Notes: generated by a model not told the origin, from the letters alone. DNA of 64,000 nucleotides from Acorus gramineus (GCA_030737835.1 CM060854.1:8566860-8630859), one strand, 5' to 3'. Shown: positions 35,863 to 47,790, counted from the stretch's first letter. Program-made: numbers and translations.

Positions 35863-36149
35863 CAAGGGACAAGGGACAATCCCTCGTCTCCGTAAAGAAC
35901 ATACAGTTGCATAATCTAATTCAATAATAATCATGTTAAGTCACAGGGCACCACCCCTGCGGGGGTTAGATGACTCTTCTAACCGTGGGGGTCGATGGTA
36001 TTTCATCTAGTTTTCGTTTCTTTGTTTTTTTGCATTTGCATTCTACTCTCCCTCCGTTCGAAGTTTTTAATTTGAAATCAAAAATGAAATTGAATAGTAA
36101 ACATCTACCTTTTATTCAAAAAAAAAAAAAAATGTTATGTCCACGATTT

Positions 36150-36939
36150 AAACACATAATAATCCCCTGCTTCACCCCTAAGAGCTCATCAAGATGGTTT
36201 ATACTTGCTGAGGGTCCTTACGAAGCTTCACCAATGATGAAATTCTCATTGTGGTCCCTAATAAGAGCATCATGTCCTGCACCAATGTCAATGACCTCTC
36301 TCAAGAGAACCTACAGTTTTGTGTTGGAACTGTCCTTGGAAAGTCCTCAAGCATCTTTCTCTCCAGAGCATGCTAACAGTGGAGGCTAGAGCTGACTTCA
36401 TGATACGTTATTCTAAGGGCCGGGAGTTTGTCATACCATTGAATCCAATCCAAAAGAGACCTACAGGAAGTTCAGGGAAGCCCCAACTTGGACAACATTG
36501 ATTTCGATGTGAAAGCCGAGTAGCCACAATGAAAAAATAGGTGATCTACATCATCTTGGCCAGCCATGCATATGGAGTTTGTAGGAGGGATCGGTCTGAA
36601 TGCCTTTGCGCAGCAACCTAACTGAGGTTGGGAGTTTGCCCAAGAGAGCCAACCAAAGGGAGTAGGAATGATGTGGTAATTGAGCCGAATCCCAAACCTA
36701 GTTGCCCCATTCCATAGGAGGAGATGTGACCTGAATGGACTCCCAACCCATTGAAGTGAAGTAGACTCATATTTGGAGGTGGTCCAGATAAAAAAAATCA
36801 GGTCCAAAGCATTCGGAGGCCATTGAAATGGTTTAGTCAACTGTCCAATAGAAATGAGCTTAGAAACAAAAGTATTTCGTGGAGGTCCCCATCTATTAGA
36901 AAGTGGGATAAGATCCTCAATGAGGGACATGTTTTTCAA
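36150..36939 (-). pseudogene. LINE reverse transcriptase C-terminal (zf-RVT) fragment
   Basis: Minus-strand frame 36939-36472 (155 codons) ends in GQDDVDHLFFHCGYS and LSKLGLP, preceded by TPFGWLSWANSQPQL, the zinc-binding zf-RVT region found at the C-terminus of plant non-LTR retrotransposon polyproteins. The second Cys of the usual zinc site is not well conserved (SICMAGQDDVDHLFFHC). A frame-shifted continuation down to about 36150 looks like the following tail. No RT core or endonuclease is present. Copy B keeps only the last part (36130-36254 equivalent). Confidence 0.75.
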
Positions 36940-38029
36940 GGGTCATAATACAGATTTACACTGTGTCCTAAGAAGATTTGCATATCCACATGGTGCCTAA
37001 TAAGAAGATTTCAAAGTAGCAATGTGTACCCATCTTTAAAGATCTTTTTTTTAAAAATTTTCTCATTCCACTAAAAAAAAAAATTTGTTTGAAGGCTTTA
37101 ATTAGGTTGAGCTATCTTTGTTGATTTTAAAAATTATTTGATTGAAAAATCCATACATTATTTATTATGTGCATATATTAATATATAAGTTTTTTTATTT
37201 AAATGATTGTATAATATTGTATATTTATTTTGTAATATTGATAACTTAAAATAAAATGATGTTCAAGATTCAAACAAGCTAGATTTTTTTGTGAATATGT
37301 ATAGAGCTCGCTTTAAAAATTTGTCTACGGTATAACTTAAAAAATCAATTCTCGGGATCAGCCATGTACCCATGGATATGAATAATGATACCAGTATACA
37401 AATTATATACCTATTGGCTAGATATGACACAGATTTCTAATCGGTATGCGGATCCGTTGACATCCCTATATAAATATCTGTGCTACTACTTGGGCCCCAC
37501 AAATTAGGCCCATTGATGAGTCCTAATAGGTGGCATTCTCCCATTGGTTTCCTGTTTGACTTTTTCAAACAATAAAAAAGATAATAATATTATTACCCTT
37601 CAGAAGTTTTTAAAAATTAGTTTCAACTAATTATACCATCATTAATTCCTCATAACAAATCCCTAAAAACGCGTCATCATTGAAACTTCCCTGATTGAAC
37701 AAATTTCAAAAAAAAAATTTATAACCTAGGGTTTCTGAATTGAGCGAATTCAGATGAACGAAAAAAAGAAAAAAATTCCGGCGATCAAGAGTTCATATCA
37801 TCTGATTTCCATACCCAAACAATAATAAACAATTGACGAAGAAAAAAAATTACATTTCTTCCCATAATTAAACCTCCCCGTCTAGGTGTTTTTTTTTTTT
37901 TTTTTGTGACATAAACAAGACAATTAGAAGATATTTTTGCACTTCTTGAAAAATGAAATCACTTATTTAAAAAATTAAACATGAAGCGTTTCAATCGTCA
38001 AAGTTCCCTTCCGCACATTGTTTATCTGT

Positions 38030-38360
38030 TCATCTGAGTGTATCTGAAATCCATTTAAAGAATATGTGTTTCAGATATATGTATCTGAAATCCAAAATGA
38101 TCATTTGTTTATCTAGGTTTGAAAAAAATAATATTTGACATTGTTCATTTGTTTTAGGTTTTCCAGGGTATCTAGATTTGAGAAAAAAATATTTGACATT
38201 CATTTGTTTTAGGTTTTTTTGTGCAATTCGTTCATTTTCTGAGTCTGAAAAATAAATGATATAATGAATACAGCATTCAGATACATGTATTTGAAAATCT
38301 GAAACAAATATCGAATTCAGATACATGAATCTGAATTCGATATTTGTTTTCAGTTCCACC
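38030..38360. repeat. Cluster of CAGATACATGTATCTGAA-type palindromes, copy A
   Basis: Near-perfect palindromes TTCAGATACATGTATTTGAA (about 38275), CAGATATATGTATCTGAA (about 38072) and TTCAGATACATGAATCTGAA (about 38320) occur within 300 bp, with further GTATCTGAA half-sites. All recur in copy B (61180-61490). Open frames here are by-products of the palindromes. Origin unknown; possibly transposon-derived. Confidence 0.6.
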
Positions 38361-38847
38361 GATCAATCTGAAACTAAAAATTGTAAATCGTGATTTTTTG
38401 GCGGTCCAAAAAAGCTAACCAGGATGGATCACCATTGTTTGCACCACAATCAGTTCGCACAAAAAAAATCGTGTAATTTTTCTCTCCTCCATCGAATAAA
38501 TCTGAATAAAAAAATGAAATTGATACTCGTTTTCGTTTCAACCGATCATTCTATATCAAGAAATGGTAAATCATGATTTTTTTGATCGTCCAACTGAATT
38601 GATATCTTCAAAAGGGAAAGAATCTCTCAAATCATAACTACCTCGGGATTAATGGGGGCAATTATGGAAAGCTCGATCTGATTAGATCGGGGGTAATATG
38701 GGTAATTCAAACTTGCCATCTCATGGGGCTTGGGATGAGTTTAGCAATTGGGACCGAAAAATCATTATTGTATAAATATTCATGGTTAATTACTATTATT
38801 AATATTACTATTATTATTATTATTTAATATTGAAGGGATCCCCGTGG

Positions 38848-38965
38848 TTGACTTTGTGGTCAAGCTGAGAATGCTACCTCTGTCTGTTTAACTCGGTCCA
38901 ATGAAAAATTCTTTTAAATAATGGTCAATGTGAATATTCGAATCCAAGACCTAGATAAATTAATT
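38848..38965 (-). mobile_element. SINE fragment, copy A
   Basis: Minus-strand text GGATTCGAAT (B-box-like) then AAAAGAATTTTTCATTGGACC and AGCTTGACCACAAAGTCAAC, with an AATAATAAT tail at 38824-38810. The body is related to the SINE at 11117-11345. Copy B retains about 20 bp more, between two GGTCA repeats, that are deleted here. The A-box end is missing. Confidence 0.6.
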
Positions 38966-38994
38966 AGAATCCAAAAATAAAGATAATAGTCAAT

Positions 38995-39385
38995 AAATGC
39001 TAGTATGACATTACCACAAAAAAAAAATTGCTAGTGTGACAAAAATACACGGAAACTTCACTTTGAACCGTCCAACGAGACCCAGCCCCGAAACGAGTGG
39101 ATCCTCTTGTACTCCTTCAAATCAGATGGTCCCAATTGGTCCTTGTTCTTCTCTTTTAATGCTTCTTGTGAAAGTGGCTTTCATTCATTCATGGCTGAGA
39201 TTGATTGTCAGAAAGAAAGCAAATATTTGAACTATACTTCATTCCCACAAAAAAAACATTTATTGTGTCCTTGTGGGGACAACATTAAATGGACATTGTA
39301 CCATTCTGAAGGAATTCAGTTTTATGCTTCCTGATTCATGAAGCTATACCATCCATTTCTTTTTGAAAACTCCACTTACACCTCT
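38995..39385. repeat. Nearly invariant block of the duplication
   Basis: This segment is identical by eye to about 62163-62512 in copy B for over 340 bp, including 64- and 75-codon open frames. Regions such as 33-34 kb differ every 15-20 bases. I see no protein family in the open frames, so I do not call a gene. Confidence 0.65.
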
Positions 39386-40841
39386 TTCTTTTTTTCATTT
39401 TAAAAACATTCCCTTTAGTACATATAAAAAAAATCATAATTAATTCTATTAAACTATTTGGTACTCTTTCCTAAACATATTAATAAACATAATGCTGACC
39501 ATCAGATTTTGATTGTGAAAACTTTATCAAAGTTGTGCAATTAAGGAAATGATGAGTCAGACGGATCGAGATATCAATCAGTTGGTCGATTTGGATTAAC
39601 CAATATTGGATGCATAGATTTCCATTCAAATTTCTTTTGTACCAATTCTGTCATTCAGTGATTACGATATCATTCAGTTGGTCAATTTGGAAAACCCTAG
39701 CTCTGGCCGGAGCCCGGAGGACCTCCATAGGCAATCTGCCGCTGAGGGACTTTCACATGGAAAGTTTCTTGGCCCCAAGGTTTAGATTCAATATCTATGT
39801 GACTCTGTCATCGTTGGCTCAGATGTGGCCAGTGACGACACCATGTCAAATTACCGAAGTTGATTTCAAGAGTTTTTGTTTTTGAAGAATGATGTTTCCA
39901 GGATTTGATCTTTTGATCTCCTTTACGAATAAGGGTACTAGCTAACTTTCTCAAAATTAGATACCAATCCAAATCTCCCAATTCCTAGGCCCTATGGTTT
40001 TGTTTCATAAGTCTTCGATCTCGAAAGTTATGATGTAGGACAAATTTGAAAAGAAATCAATGCAGAATATTTCATTTCAAATATGTCCTACAAATAAAGT
40101 TTTACATATGAGATTTTGTCATTTATAGACAAATCTCATTACTTAAATCATAATAATTATTTTTATTAGTGAATTAGGAATTTAGGATTTCTAGGATCTT
40201 ATGTTTTATCTTATTAGATTTTAATTGTCATTGTAATTGTGTTTTTATTATTTTTAATAGAGTCATAATTCACATTATAAATATGTATTTAATGTTTGTG
40301 GCCTATATAATGAGTGCCACCATCTTTATAAATGAACTTTTGATTAATCAATAAAATTATATTTTCTTTTGTTATTTTCCTTATGGATTCAAGGATTTTT
40401 TGTGCATTCAAAGAGTTTATGCGATCTCAACGCTTGTTGGATTTTTTTAATCCATTTCACACTGCGTAAAGTTACTTAAGCAAAAATATCTTAGCTATTG
40501 GATTACCATTTATATTCTCAAATAATGGCAAAAGTAGTCATTATACTTGGAGAGATGAATCATGATTTTTTTTTTCACCCAATGTTACAGATAAAGTAAA
40601 TATCATTACAAAATCATTAATACAAAATGAAACATGACACTATCATTATGCATAAGTGGACAGGGGATTGCTTTTGAACTATGCACAAGGCTCCAAAATA
40701 GATTGATAATATTAGTGCTCTAAAAAAACATCCATCAAACACACCACCTTTTTATATTATTACCATACATTGTTATTTAAGGGTAAATTTGTTTTTTTTT
40801 TTTTAATTTACATATTATATTAAAGAACAATCATCACAACC

Positions 40842-42690
40842 ATTCATGTAAAAACACATAGTTAGTTTTCAAAGATAAAAATGAATTTAATTCAGAGGTA
40901 TTACAATCCTTAAACTGTGGCATATGTACTTTGCCAAAATCTTAACGTGCTATCAAAGAGAGCATAACAGTGTGTCCCCACGAGACAAATTTCCAGCCTA
41001 CGCCACCTGTGCTGAGGGGGGATGCACTGATGCAATATTCTCTAAAGATCATACTATAGGGATTAATTCACATTTGAAAAACATGGGTTATTATGGGCAT
41101 GTAGGTACTCATCATTAATATGTTGATAGGGACTGATTCAGCATTTTTTTCCTTCCAAAGATCATAAAAAGCCACGTGAATTTATAATTTTATGAGGATT
41201 ATATTAGATTTCAATAAGTTTGTAAGATTTATACCTGATTTTTTTTCTATCAGAAAAAAAATTTCACATCAAGACAGAGACCTTCCCCACATTCATACAA
41301 TATACATTGGATGACCTTTTCCCCCTCACAATCCTCAGCTACCAATTCAATGAATGTTGAATCATCTGATCGCATACACATTGAGCGGTCAAAATTAGTA
41401 CCTGCTTGGAAAGCAGCGGATCCCTGGTGGACCCGAATATCAAATGGTCCCCTGTCAAGTTTTTTTTTTTTTTTTTTTAAATTGGTGCCCGAGGAGGTTT
41501 GATATGTTGATCTCCTTTATACAGAGAGCGTGTGAAGTACATATATTTTGTTACACCCAGTCTCATATATTTTTGTTAGTCTCTTCCACTCACTTATGTA
41601 TTTTTTTAAATAATTTCTCATATTTTTCTTCATTAGAGTATTTATTTCAATTTTAATAAAAATATGTACATTGTTATATTATTTGTATTAATTTTTTATA
41701 TTAAAAAAATGAACAAATTGTGATTTTTTTGTAAATTAAAAAGCTCTGTGATGAATGGAAAAAAATACTTAATTTCCCTAGATTTAAAAGTATATATATA
41801 CATAAATCATTTGCAATGGTTTAAAAACAAATAGATATAAATATATATAAATGATAATGTTATGTACAGTCCATTTTTCAACCCCAATTCCAGGTCAAGC
41901 ACGTTTTGAAAATAGCATACATCATCTATTGAGATACATATATTTATATAAAAAAATGAAACATATATTCCAATGAATTGTATGGATGTAATATAAAAAT
42001 ATAATAAAAATTTAATCAAAGATATGGCTGCTGTGAATTTTTAAAGGGAATAGGGGTGCAATTTGGAGGTTGGAGAAACACAATCCAAACTCAACCCAAC
42101 CCGACCTTTGGGTTTGAGAAGCTCTACCAGAACCCAACCCGTTGAATTTTTTTTTTCAAGTTCAGGTTGGATTCGGGTTTGACTTGAAAAATATATTATT
42201 TTAAACAATTAAAATTTTACAAGAGTTAATTCTCCACATAACAAAAATAAAAATTAAAAATATTTTTATTTAGAGAATGAATATATAAAAACCATAGAAG
42301 TGAAAGATTTTAGATAAAATAAATAAATTGTACAATTTAAATTTCATCAATGCACGTACAAACATACATAATTATGCATATCATATTTGTTTTTTCCAAT
42401 ACTCTTTTCAAAATGAGTCAATATATATAAATGTTTTTCAACTTTCAATATGCACCTATCTCATATATATATTACAATCTTCTTCATCAAATGTGAATAT
42501 ACTGGTTTAATTTCAATATATGATATTGAAATTATAAAGACTTAAAAAAAAAAAAATGTTACATCACTTATGTATAAAACACCTCCCAACCTCTAGTACA
42601 CGCTTTTCACGTTAATGCGACATTCATTCTTCACACCCCCAAAAAAATCGAAGGGACCCACAGACCGTGCTCGCGGAGAGCACCCGCCCC
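40842..42690. other. Gene-free stretch between copy A and the 43-kb gene
   Basis: Contains a T run (41459-41478), the second copy of the 26.4-kb dispersed repeat (41915-41990) and a GGATCCCTGGTGGACCC-type motif at about 41418. No gene supported. Confidence 0.45.
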
Positions 42691-42691
42691 C

Positions 42692-42810
42692 TAAAGTCAC
42701 GTCCACACCAGACGCTATCCACGCCAACACCCACCCAAAACGCGCGAACAGTTTAAAATAAACGGCAGGGCAATATCAACACCGAAAACCTAGAAACAGA
42801 GGCTATAAAT
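42692..42810 (+). promoter_or_regulatory. Conserved promoter block of small-protein member 3
   Basis: In order: TAAAGTCACGTCCACA (42692-42707), ACGCCAACACCCACCC, AAAACGCGCGAACAG, TTTAAAATAAACGGCAGGGC, AATATCAACACCG, AAACCTAGAAACAGAGGC and the TATA box TATAAAT (42804-42810). It matches the inverted block of the 31.4 and 56.1 kb members, although the surrounding sequence does not. Confidence 0.75.
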
Positions 42811-42952
42811 AGAGACCAAGACCCTCCCCACCGCCTCACCCTCCATTTCTTTCTCTTTTTTTTTTATTAATATCTCTCTCTTTTGATTTTATTTGATTTT
42901 TATTCTCCTCCCTCTCTCTGTTCTTGATTCTACAGAGAGTAGGGAGGCGAAG

Positions 42953-43162
42953 ATGTCGAAGTGCGTGGAGATATTGGATATGGGGGTGAGGATAGCGGCG
43001 AGGTTCCATTCCCACTGCCCTCAGACGGCGAGGATGTACTACAAGCCACCTCCCTCTCAATCGGACGGCGGAAAGAAAGAGACGAGAAAGGACCAACCAT
43101 CGACAGGTCTCTCCCTATCAGCCGTTGATTCCACCGAGCTGATCTTCTGGTCGGCCTTTTGA
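42953..43162 (+). CDS. Small conserved plant protein, [14 protein letters not shown] family, member 3
   Basis: Single exon, 69 residues, starting [20 protein letters not shown]. An in-frame ATG lies upstream at 42893, but the sisters all begin at the residue equivalent to 42953 (AAGATGTCG context), so the shorter form is preferred. Core at residues 4-33, short Pro/Ser linker, charged KKETRKDQ, C-terminal [17 protein letters not shown] as in member 2. A conserved promoter block precedes it and the leader is about 110 bases. Intact; function unknown. Confidence 0.88.
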   Translation: MSKCVEILDMGVRIAARFHSHCPQTARMYYKPPPSQSDGGKKETRKDQPSTGLSLSAVDSTELIFWSAF

Positions 43163-43552
43163 AGATAGGAGTGTAATAAATAGATAATGAACCACGGATA
43201 TTGGGTTTTTCCATGGAGGATTGAAATTGTAATTCGGAAATATATTTTTTTTTTGCTTTTAATTTTTGGGTTTATGTTTTGTTTTTTATTTGAAGCATTT
43301 CATTGGATCGGACATAGGTCAGATATACGTGGGACATCTGAGTTATGGAAGCTCGTCTCGTTCATCCCACCCCCATTAAGAAAAATTCATTTTTTTTTTT
43401 TGTAGGATGTGTTTAACGGTGCGATTGAAATGCTACCATTTTAAAAAATCATGCTTTTTAAATTTAATTTAAAAAAAAAAACGTTATTTTGTTAGATTTT
43501 TAATATTAAATTTCTGGGCCTGAAAAAAAAAAGAGGGTTTGAAAGTTGACAC
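43163..43552. other. 3' region of member 3
   Basis: Short AT-rich 3' flank with poly(T/A) runs, no further gene. It likely holds the 3'UTR; no unambiguous polyadenylation signal was chosen. Confidence 0.4.
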
Positions 43553-43555
43553 TAA

Positions 43556-43988
43556 GCCACCGTTTGGAACGGAGATATGTTTTATTCTAAGTATATATTT
43601 ATCCAAGCATAAATGAGTATAAATAAGGATAAAGTGATTTTGTGTTTGGTTGTGTTTTGAATTATTCTAGCTGGTAAACGTAAGAATAAATGTTTTGTTT
43701 TTAATAAAATGTGAATAAAGTGTGGATAAAAATTTATAAAATATGAAAAAATGATGGTTGATTTGACAGTTGATTTATAAGATGTGATGACAGTTTATTT
43801 GACAGTTGATCCACATATTTTTTGGGTGGAATAAACTGGAATAACTTTAATTTCAGAGGTTGATTGGAATCCATATACCACTTTATCAGATTTATTCTAG
43901 CATACTTTATCTAGGTTATCCGGGGTAAACAAACACCCTAAAATATTTATCCAGGTTATCCGAGGGTTATACCGGAAACAAACAGGGT
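43556..43988. mobile_element. PIF/Harbinger-type MITE with TAA duplication
   Basis: Starts GCCACCGTTTGGAACGG and ends CCGGAAACAAACAGGGT, flanked by TAA at 43553-43555 and 43989-43991. The body shares AACGTAAGAATAAATG and GTTTGGTTGTGTTTTGAATT with the MITE at 49308-49749. Non-coding, 433 bp. Confidence 0.75.
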
Positions 43989-44009
43989 TAAAAGAATTAT
44001 TTTCATCCA

Positions 44010-44213
44010 TTTTAGCTTTGAAACACAGAGTCCAATCAAGAGCAGATCCAAACCCATTTGGGAGCACGGACACCCATGGTAGAGAAAGTCATGCGGTAGA
44101 GAAACGTGATTCACGTTAGCTCTGAAATACGGAGTCCAACCAAGAGCAAATCCAAACCCCTTTGGAAGCACGGACACCCATGTAGAAAGTCATATGCAAT
44201 AGAAACATGTTTC
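44010..44213. repeat. About 110-bp tandem duplication
   Basis: TTTAGCTTTGAAACACAGAG and TTAGCTCTGAAATACGGAG start two units, each continuing AGTCCAA(T/C)CAAGAGCA, ATCCAAACCC and AGCACGGACACCCATG, with AGAAAGTCAT near the end. The two copies differ at about one base in eight. Confidence 0.75.
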
Positions 44214-44851
44214 AAGAGCTTCTCTATCACGGACAAATCGGTAGCATTACACAATATATCCCATCACAAATATGTCCCACCACAGAGCCAAACGCTATTA
44301 GATATTTTCAGCCTCACCACTTGGGCGGTGGGTCTTGGGGAGGGCATCAGTGGTTTGGGCGGCACTGTTGCCCTCTTGCACCATATGCTCTTTCTTTCTC
44401 CCTCACCTCCTCTGCTCCTTTTGTCTTCTTCCATCCACCATGGTCGTCCTTTTTTGGTTTCTCTGTTTTTTTTTTTTTTTTCTTTTTCCAGCCATTCATC
44501 TTAAGTTGGATTTTTTTTTTTTTTTTTTTTTTTTTTTGGAGTAGGGTGAATGCTTGACTAGTGGGGTTAAATGCCCCATATTAGATTCGGATAATTTCTT
44601 ACAATGCCGAACTATTCGTTTGGAGATTATGTCAGTAGAAGATTGATTTGTTTGCTTAATTGTGTTCTGTTTGGGTCAAACAATTATAGAACCCGTGAAA
44701 CTCCCAAGTTGTGAATTTTAAACTGTTGTTTGACATGTGGGATTAATTGTTTAAAAGGTAGAATTACTTTGAAGTCATGGACAAGTTAAACGTCTCTTGG
44801 TGGATTACGTGGGGTGGCTTAATGTCTTTGGCTATTATTCAATATTTATTA

Positions 44852-45379
44852 GGGAAAAATTCATATAACCCCCTCAGTATACTGATTGAAATTCATATAA
44901 CCCTCAGATTTTTCTTAAAATCCATATAACTCTCCGAAAACACCTAGTAAATTTAAATAATCACCCGAATAAAATTTATGTTTATAGATGATGAATATTT
45001 TGTAAATATTATGTTTGGTTAACCCTGGTAGAAAAAATAGTATATCAAAAAAACCCCTATAATGTGTTAAAATTGTGAAATTTTTTTCTATAAATGATGA
45101 TTTTACCCATCTATATAAGATTTGATAATTTATCCAAAGAGGGTAAAATCATCGTTTTTATAGGATTTTTCACGTTTTTAACATATTGTAGTTGTTTTTT
45201 TAGTATATTGTGTTTTCAGTCAAGGTTAACTAAATGAAATATTCATAAAATATTCATCATCAATTAACGAAAATTTATTCAGATGATTATTTAAATTTAT
45301 TAAGTGTTTTCAGGGGGTTATATGGATTCAAAAAAGACAAGGGGTTATATAGATTTCAGTCATGGCTTGGATTTTTCCC
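44852..45379. mobile_element. Long-TIR MITE with exact 9-bp TSD (Mutator-like)
   Basis: GGGAAAAATTCATATAACCC at left and GGATTTTTCCC at right, with inverted halves. Flanked by perfect TATTTATTA copies at 44843-44851 and 45380-45388. Same family as 5272-5804. 528 bp, non-coding. Confidence 0.85.
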
Positions 45380-45627
45380 TATTTATTATGATGGATATAT
45401 AAAGAATTGGATGTTCACCATCCCTGGAAGCAATGTTTCATGTGCTATGATTCTATGAAAAAATCAATTTAGTTACGTCTTTGTTTGTTTAATGGCATCG
45501 GTAGGCATAGAAATTTCATGAAGAATTAGTTTGGCATTTGTTTTTTTTTTCATTTTTTAATTTGGATTAGGGCATGGCACCCGTTCAAACTTCGGACTTA
45601 TAGGAAGGAAAAAAAAGAAAGAGAAGG

Positions 45628-45958
45628 GATACTCCCACCAACCAATCCTTCGTAGTTTTGTCATCATTAATTAAAAGAAATTGGTTGGTGGAGACTTTAG
45701 AGGGAGAGGGATGAGAAGGAAATAGAGGAAGACAGGAGGTGGAGGGGGTGGCGGAAAAGAGGACGATAGCCCTCTTCGGCCCGTCGCCTATCTTTATCTC
45801 TCCTTCTTCCTCTCACCCTTTTCGTGGTGTCCTTCACCTACAGGCCTTCTACTGCCTCCTACCACTTTCATTTCTCTCTTTCTCTCTCCTTACCCTCCCT
45901 CCTATTGTCTCATCAACCATTTTTTTGTTGGTGCCAATAGAGGATTGGTTGGTGAGAG
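45628..45958. mobile_element. Possible small MITE with short TIRs
   Basis: ACTCCCACCAACCAATCCTT near 45630 and AGGATTGGTTGGTGAGAG near 45942 are inverted repeats of about 17 bp, enclosing a C/T-rich interior without a recognisable gene. No convincing target duplication. Confidence 0.45.
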
Positions 45959-46320
45959 TTAATGCTGTTAATGCTCAAAATATATATATATAAAAAAATT
46001 TACATTTTTAAAAAAATACATGCACTTCAATTTTTATAAAATAACATATTATTTTAACTAAGTATGTAACGCAAAAAAAATTCAAAATGCGGACAGCAAA
46101 TAGGTTAGCGGTAATTGCATTAGAAAGGAGGCAAGAGAAGTAATGCCAGTTATGACTTTTTGACCGGTGAAAGCTCAACAAAAGAATTTCTCAATTTGAT
46201 TATTGAAGTGAAAGTCAGGTTTATGCCGAAATCTCCGGTGAAACATACACTTTTGCATTTCAAAAGTCGCGTATCAAAGCCAAATTGACCTGAACGCGAC
46301 TTTTTCTTAAAAAAAAAAAT

Positions 46321-47274
46321 GGTTAAAAACATCTAAGTCCCTACAAACATAAGAAAACTCATATAAGTCCCTGTTAAAATTAGGACAGACGTACGAGTCT
46401 CTGAAAACTCAGAAAAACCCAATTATCATCCCTGAGTTAAATTTCCATCCAAACTTAACAGAATATTCTCATAATATTCTGTCACATATAATTGTGTTGA
46501 CATTGAAGTCCTTATAAACAGTCATAAAGACAAATTAGTCCATGTAAAAGATAAAATTACCCCTGAAAGACTTTTACATTAAATTGTGTACACATTGCAG
46601 TCTCTGTAAACAATCATAAAGACAAATTAGTCCTTGCAAAAGACAAATTGCCCCTGAAAGATTTTTACATTTAATTGGATAGACATTACAGTCCTTATAA
46701 ATAATCGTATAGACAAATTGGTACATGTAAAAGATAAAAATGCCCCTGAAGAATTTTTACATTTAATTGTGTAGAAATTGCAGTATTTTAGAGGGTATTT
46801 AATTTTTAAATTGCAATGTCTGCACAATTAAATGTAAAAATCCTTCAAGGGTATTTTTGTCTTTTAGAAGGACCAATTTGTCTTTACGATTATTTATAAG
46901 GACTATAATGTCTATTCAATTATATGTAAAAGTCTTTCAATGGCAATTTTGTCTTTTGTGGGGACTAATTTGTCTTTATGATTATTTATAGGGGCTACAA
47001 TATATACACAATTTAATGTAAAAGTCTTTTAGGGGCAATTTTATCTTTTGCAGGGACTAATTTGTCTTTATGACTGTTTATAAGGACTTCAATGTCTACA
47101 CAATTATATGTGATGAAATATTCTAGGAATATTCCGTTAAATTTGGATGAAAATTTAACTCAGGGATGATAATTGGGTTTTTCTGAGTTTGTAGGGACCC
47201 GTACGTCTGTCCTAATTTTAATAGGGACTTATATAGGTTTTTCCATGTTTGTAGGGATTTAAATGTCATTAACC
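46321..47274. mobile_element. Long-TIR foldback element with repeated modules
   Basis: 954 bp. The left arm (GGTTAAAAACATCTAAGTCC...) pairs with the right arm (complement of ...GGGATTTAAATGTCATTAACC) over several hundred bases. Each arm holds three related modules of about 110 bp (GACAAATTAGTCC...TAAAAGA.AAA.TTGCCCCTGAAAGA.TTTTACAT). Flanks AAAAAAAAT and CAAAAAAAT match at 8 of 9, compatible with a 9-bp target duplication. Non-coding. Confidence 0.8.
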
Positions 47275-47470
47275 CAAAAAAATAGTACTCATTTGTATTC
47301 TCCTTTTTCTTGCATAACAAAAAAAATTACATTTGTAATCGTATTCGTGTTCTATTAGAAGGGGATTTTTTATAATGAGAAATTTTACCTCTGAATCAAA
47401 ATTATGAAGCTAACCCTAGGACACTATGGAGTTCATTAAGACATCCACATGTAAACCTTAAACCCTTTAA

Positions 47471-47785
47471 GCCATTGTTTGGGTAGTGGAATATGTGGAG
47501 AATAAGGTGGAATAAGGTTGATTAAGCACAAAAGTCTATTTGTTTGCAAAAAAATAAATAGATAGTTATCCCAAAATAGATAGGAATAAACTGGTATTAG
47601 TATTCTATGTCTCATCTGAAATTGTATTAATCTACCTAATTATTTCACTAATATAAGGGGTCTTATATGTTAAATCACTTATCATCATACCCATATCTCA
47701 AATAATTTTTCACTTTTTATAATTCATTATCCACGTCTCATTCATCTTTTATCTTAAATTATCCATGATCACCCAAAAAAAAACA
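47471..47785. mobile_element. PIF-like MITE, truncated
   Basis: Starts TAA/GCCATTGTTTGGGTAGTGG and carries the AATAAGGTGGAATAAGG and ATCATACCC-type text of the family, but its right terminus is lost next to the element starting at 47791. Confidence 0.5.
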
Positions 47786-47790
47786 CTTAC

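Larger units (their letters stand above)
31274..40841. repeat. Segmental duplication, copy A
   Basis: Directly oriented duplicate of 55950-64000. Collinearity runs from TCAACGGCTGAGATGG at 31274 to ATTAAAGAACAATCATCACA at about 40841, where the window cuts off copy B. Both contain the small-protein gene, its promoter, a long-TIR MITE, a tandem array, an hAT MITE, SINE pieces and the conserved 39.0-39.35 kb block. A has extra sequence at about 31911-31985, 35700-35860 (MITE fragment), 35950-36130 and about 36255-37492 (LINE region). B has extra sequence at about 56710-56840 and 62868-62925. Confidence 0.93.

Noticed and set aside
35970..36389. 139-codon plus-strand open frame
   Set aside because: It overlaps the minus-strand LINE fragment, has no family motif, and crosses a homopolymer; treated as a shadow.
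39036..39334. Overlapping 64- and 75-codon frames identical in both duplicates
   Set aside because: Identity extends over non-coding bases equally, the two frames overlap, and no motif is recognised; nucleotide-level conservation explains them.
42836..43214. Minus-strand frames over the 43-kb gene
   Set aside because: Antisense shadows of the conserved small-protein coding sequence.
44106..44557. Overlapping open frames of 116-132 codons
   Set aside because: They run through T-rich tracts that encode poly-Phe and start in a tandem duplication; no protein family seen.
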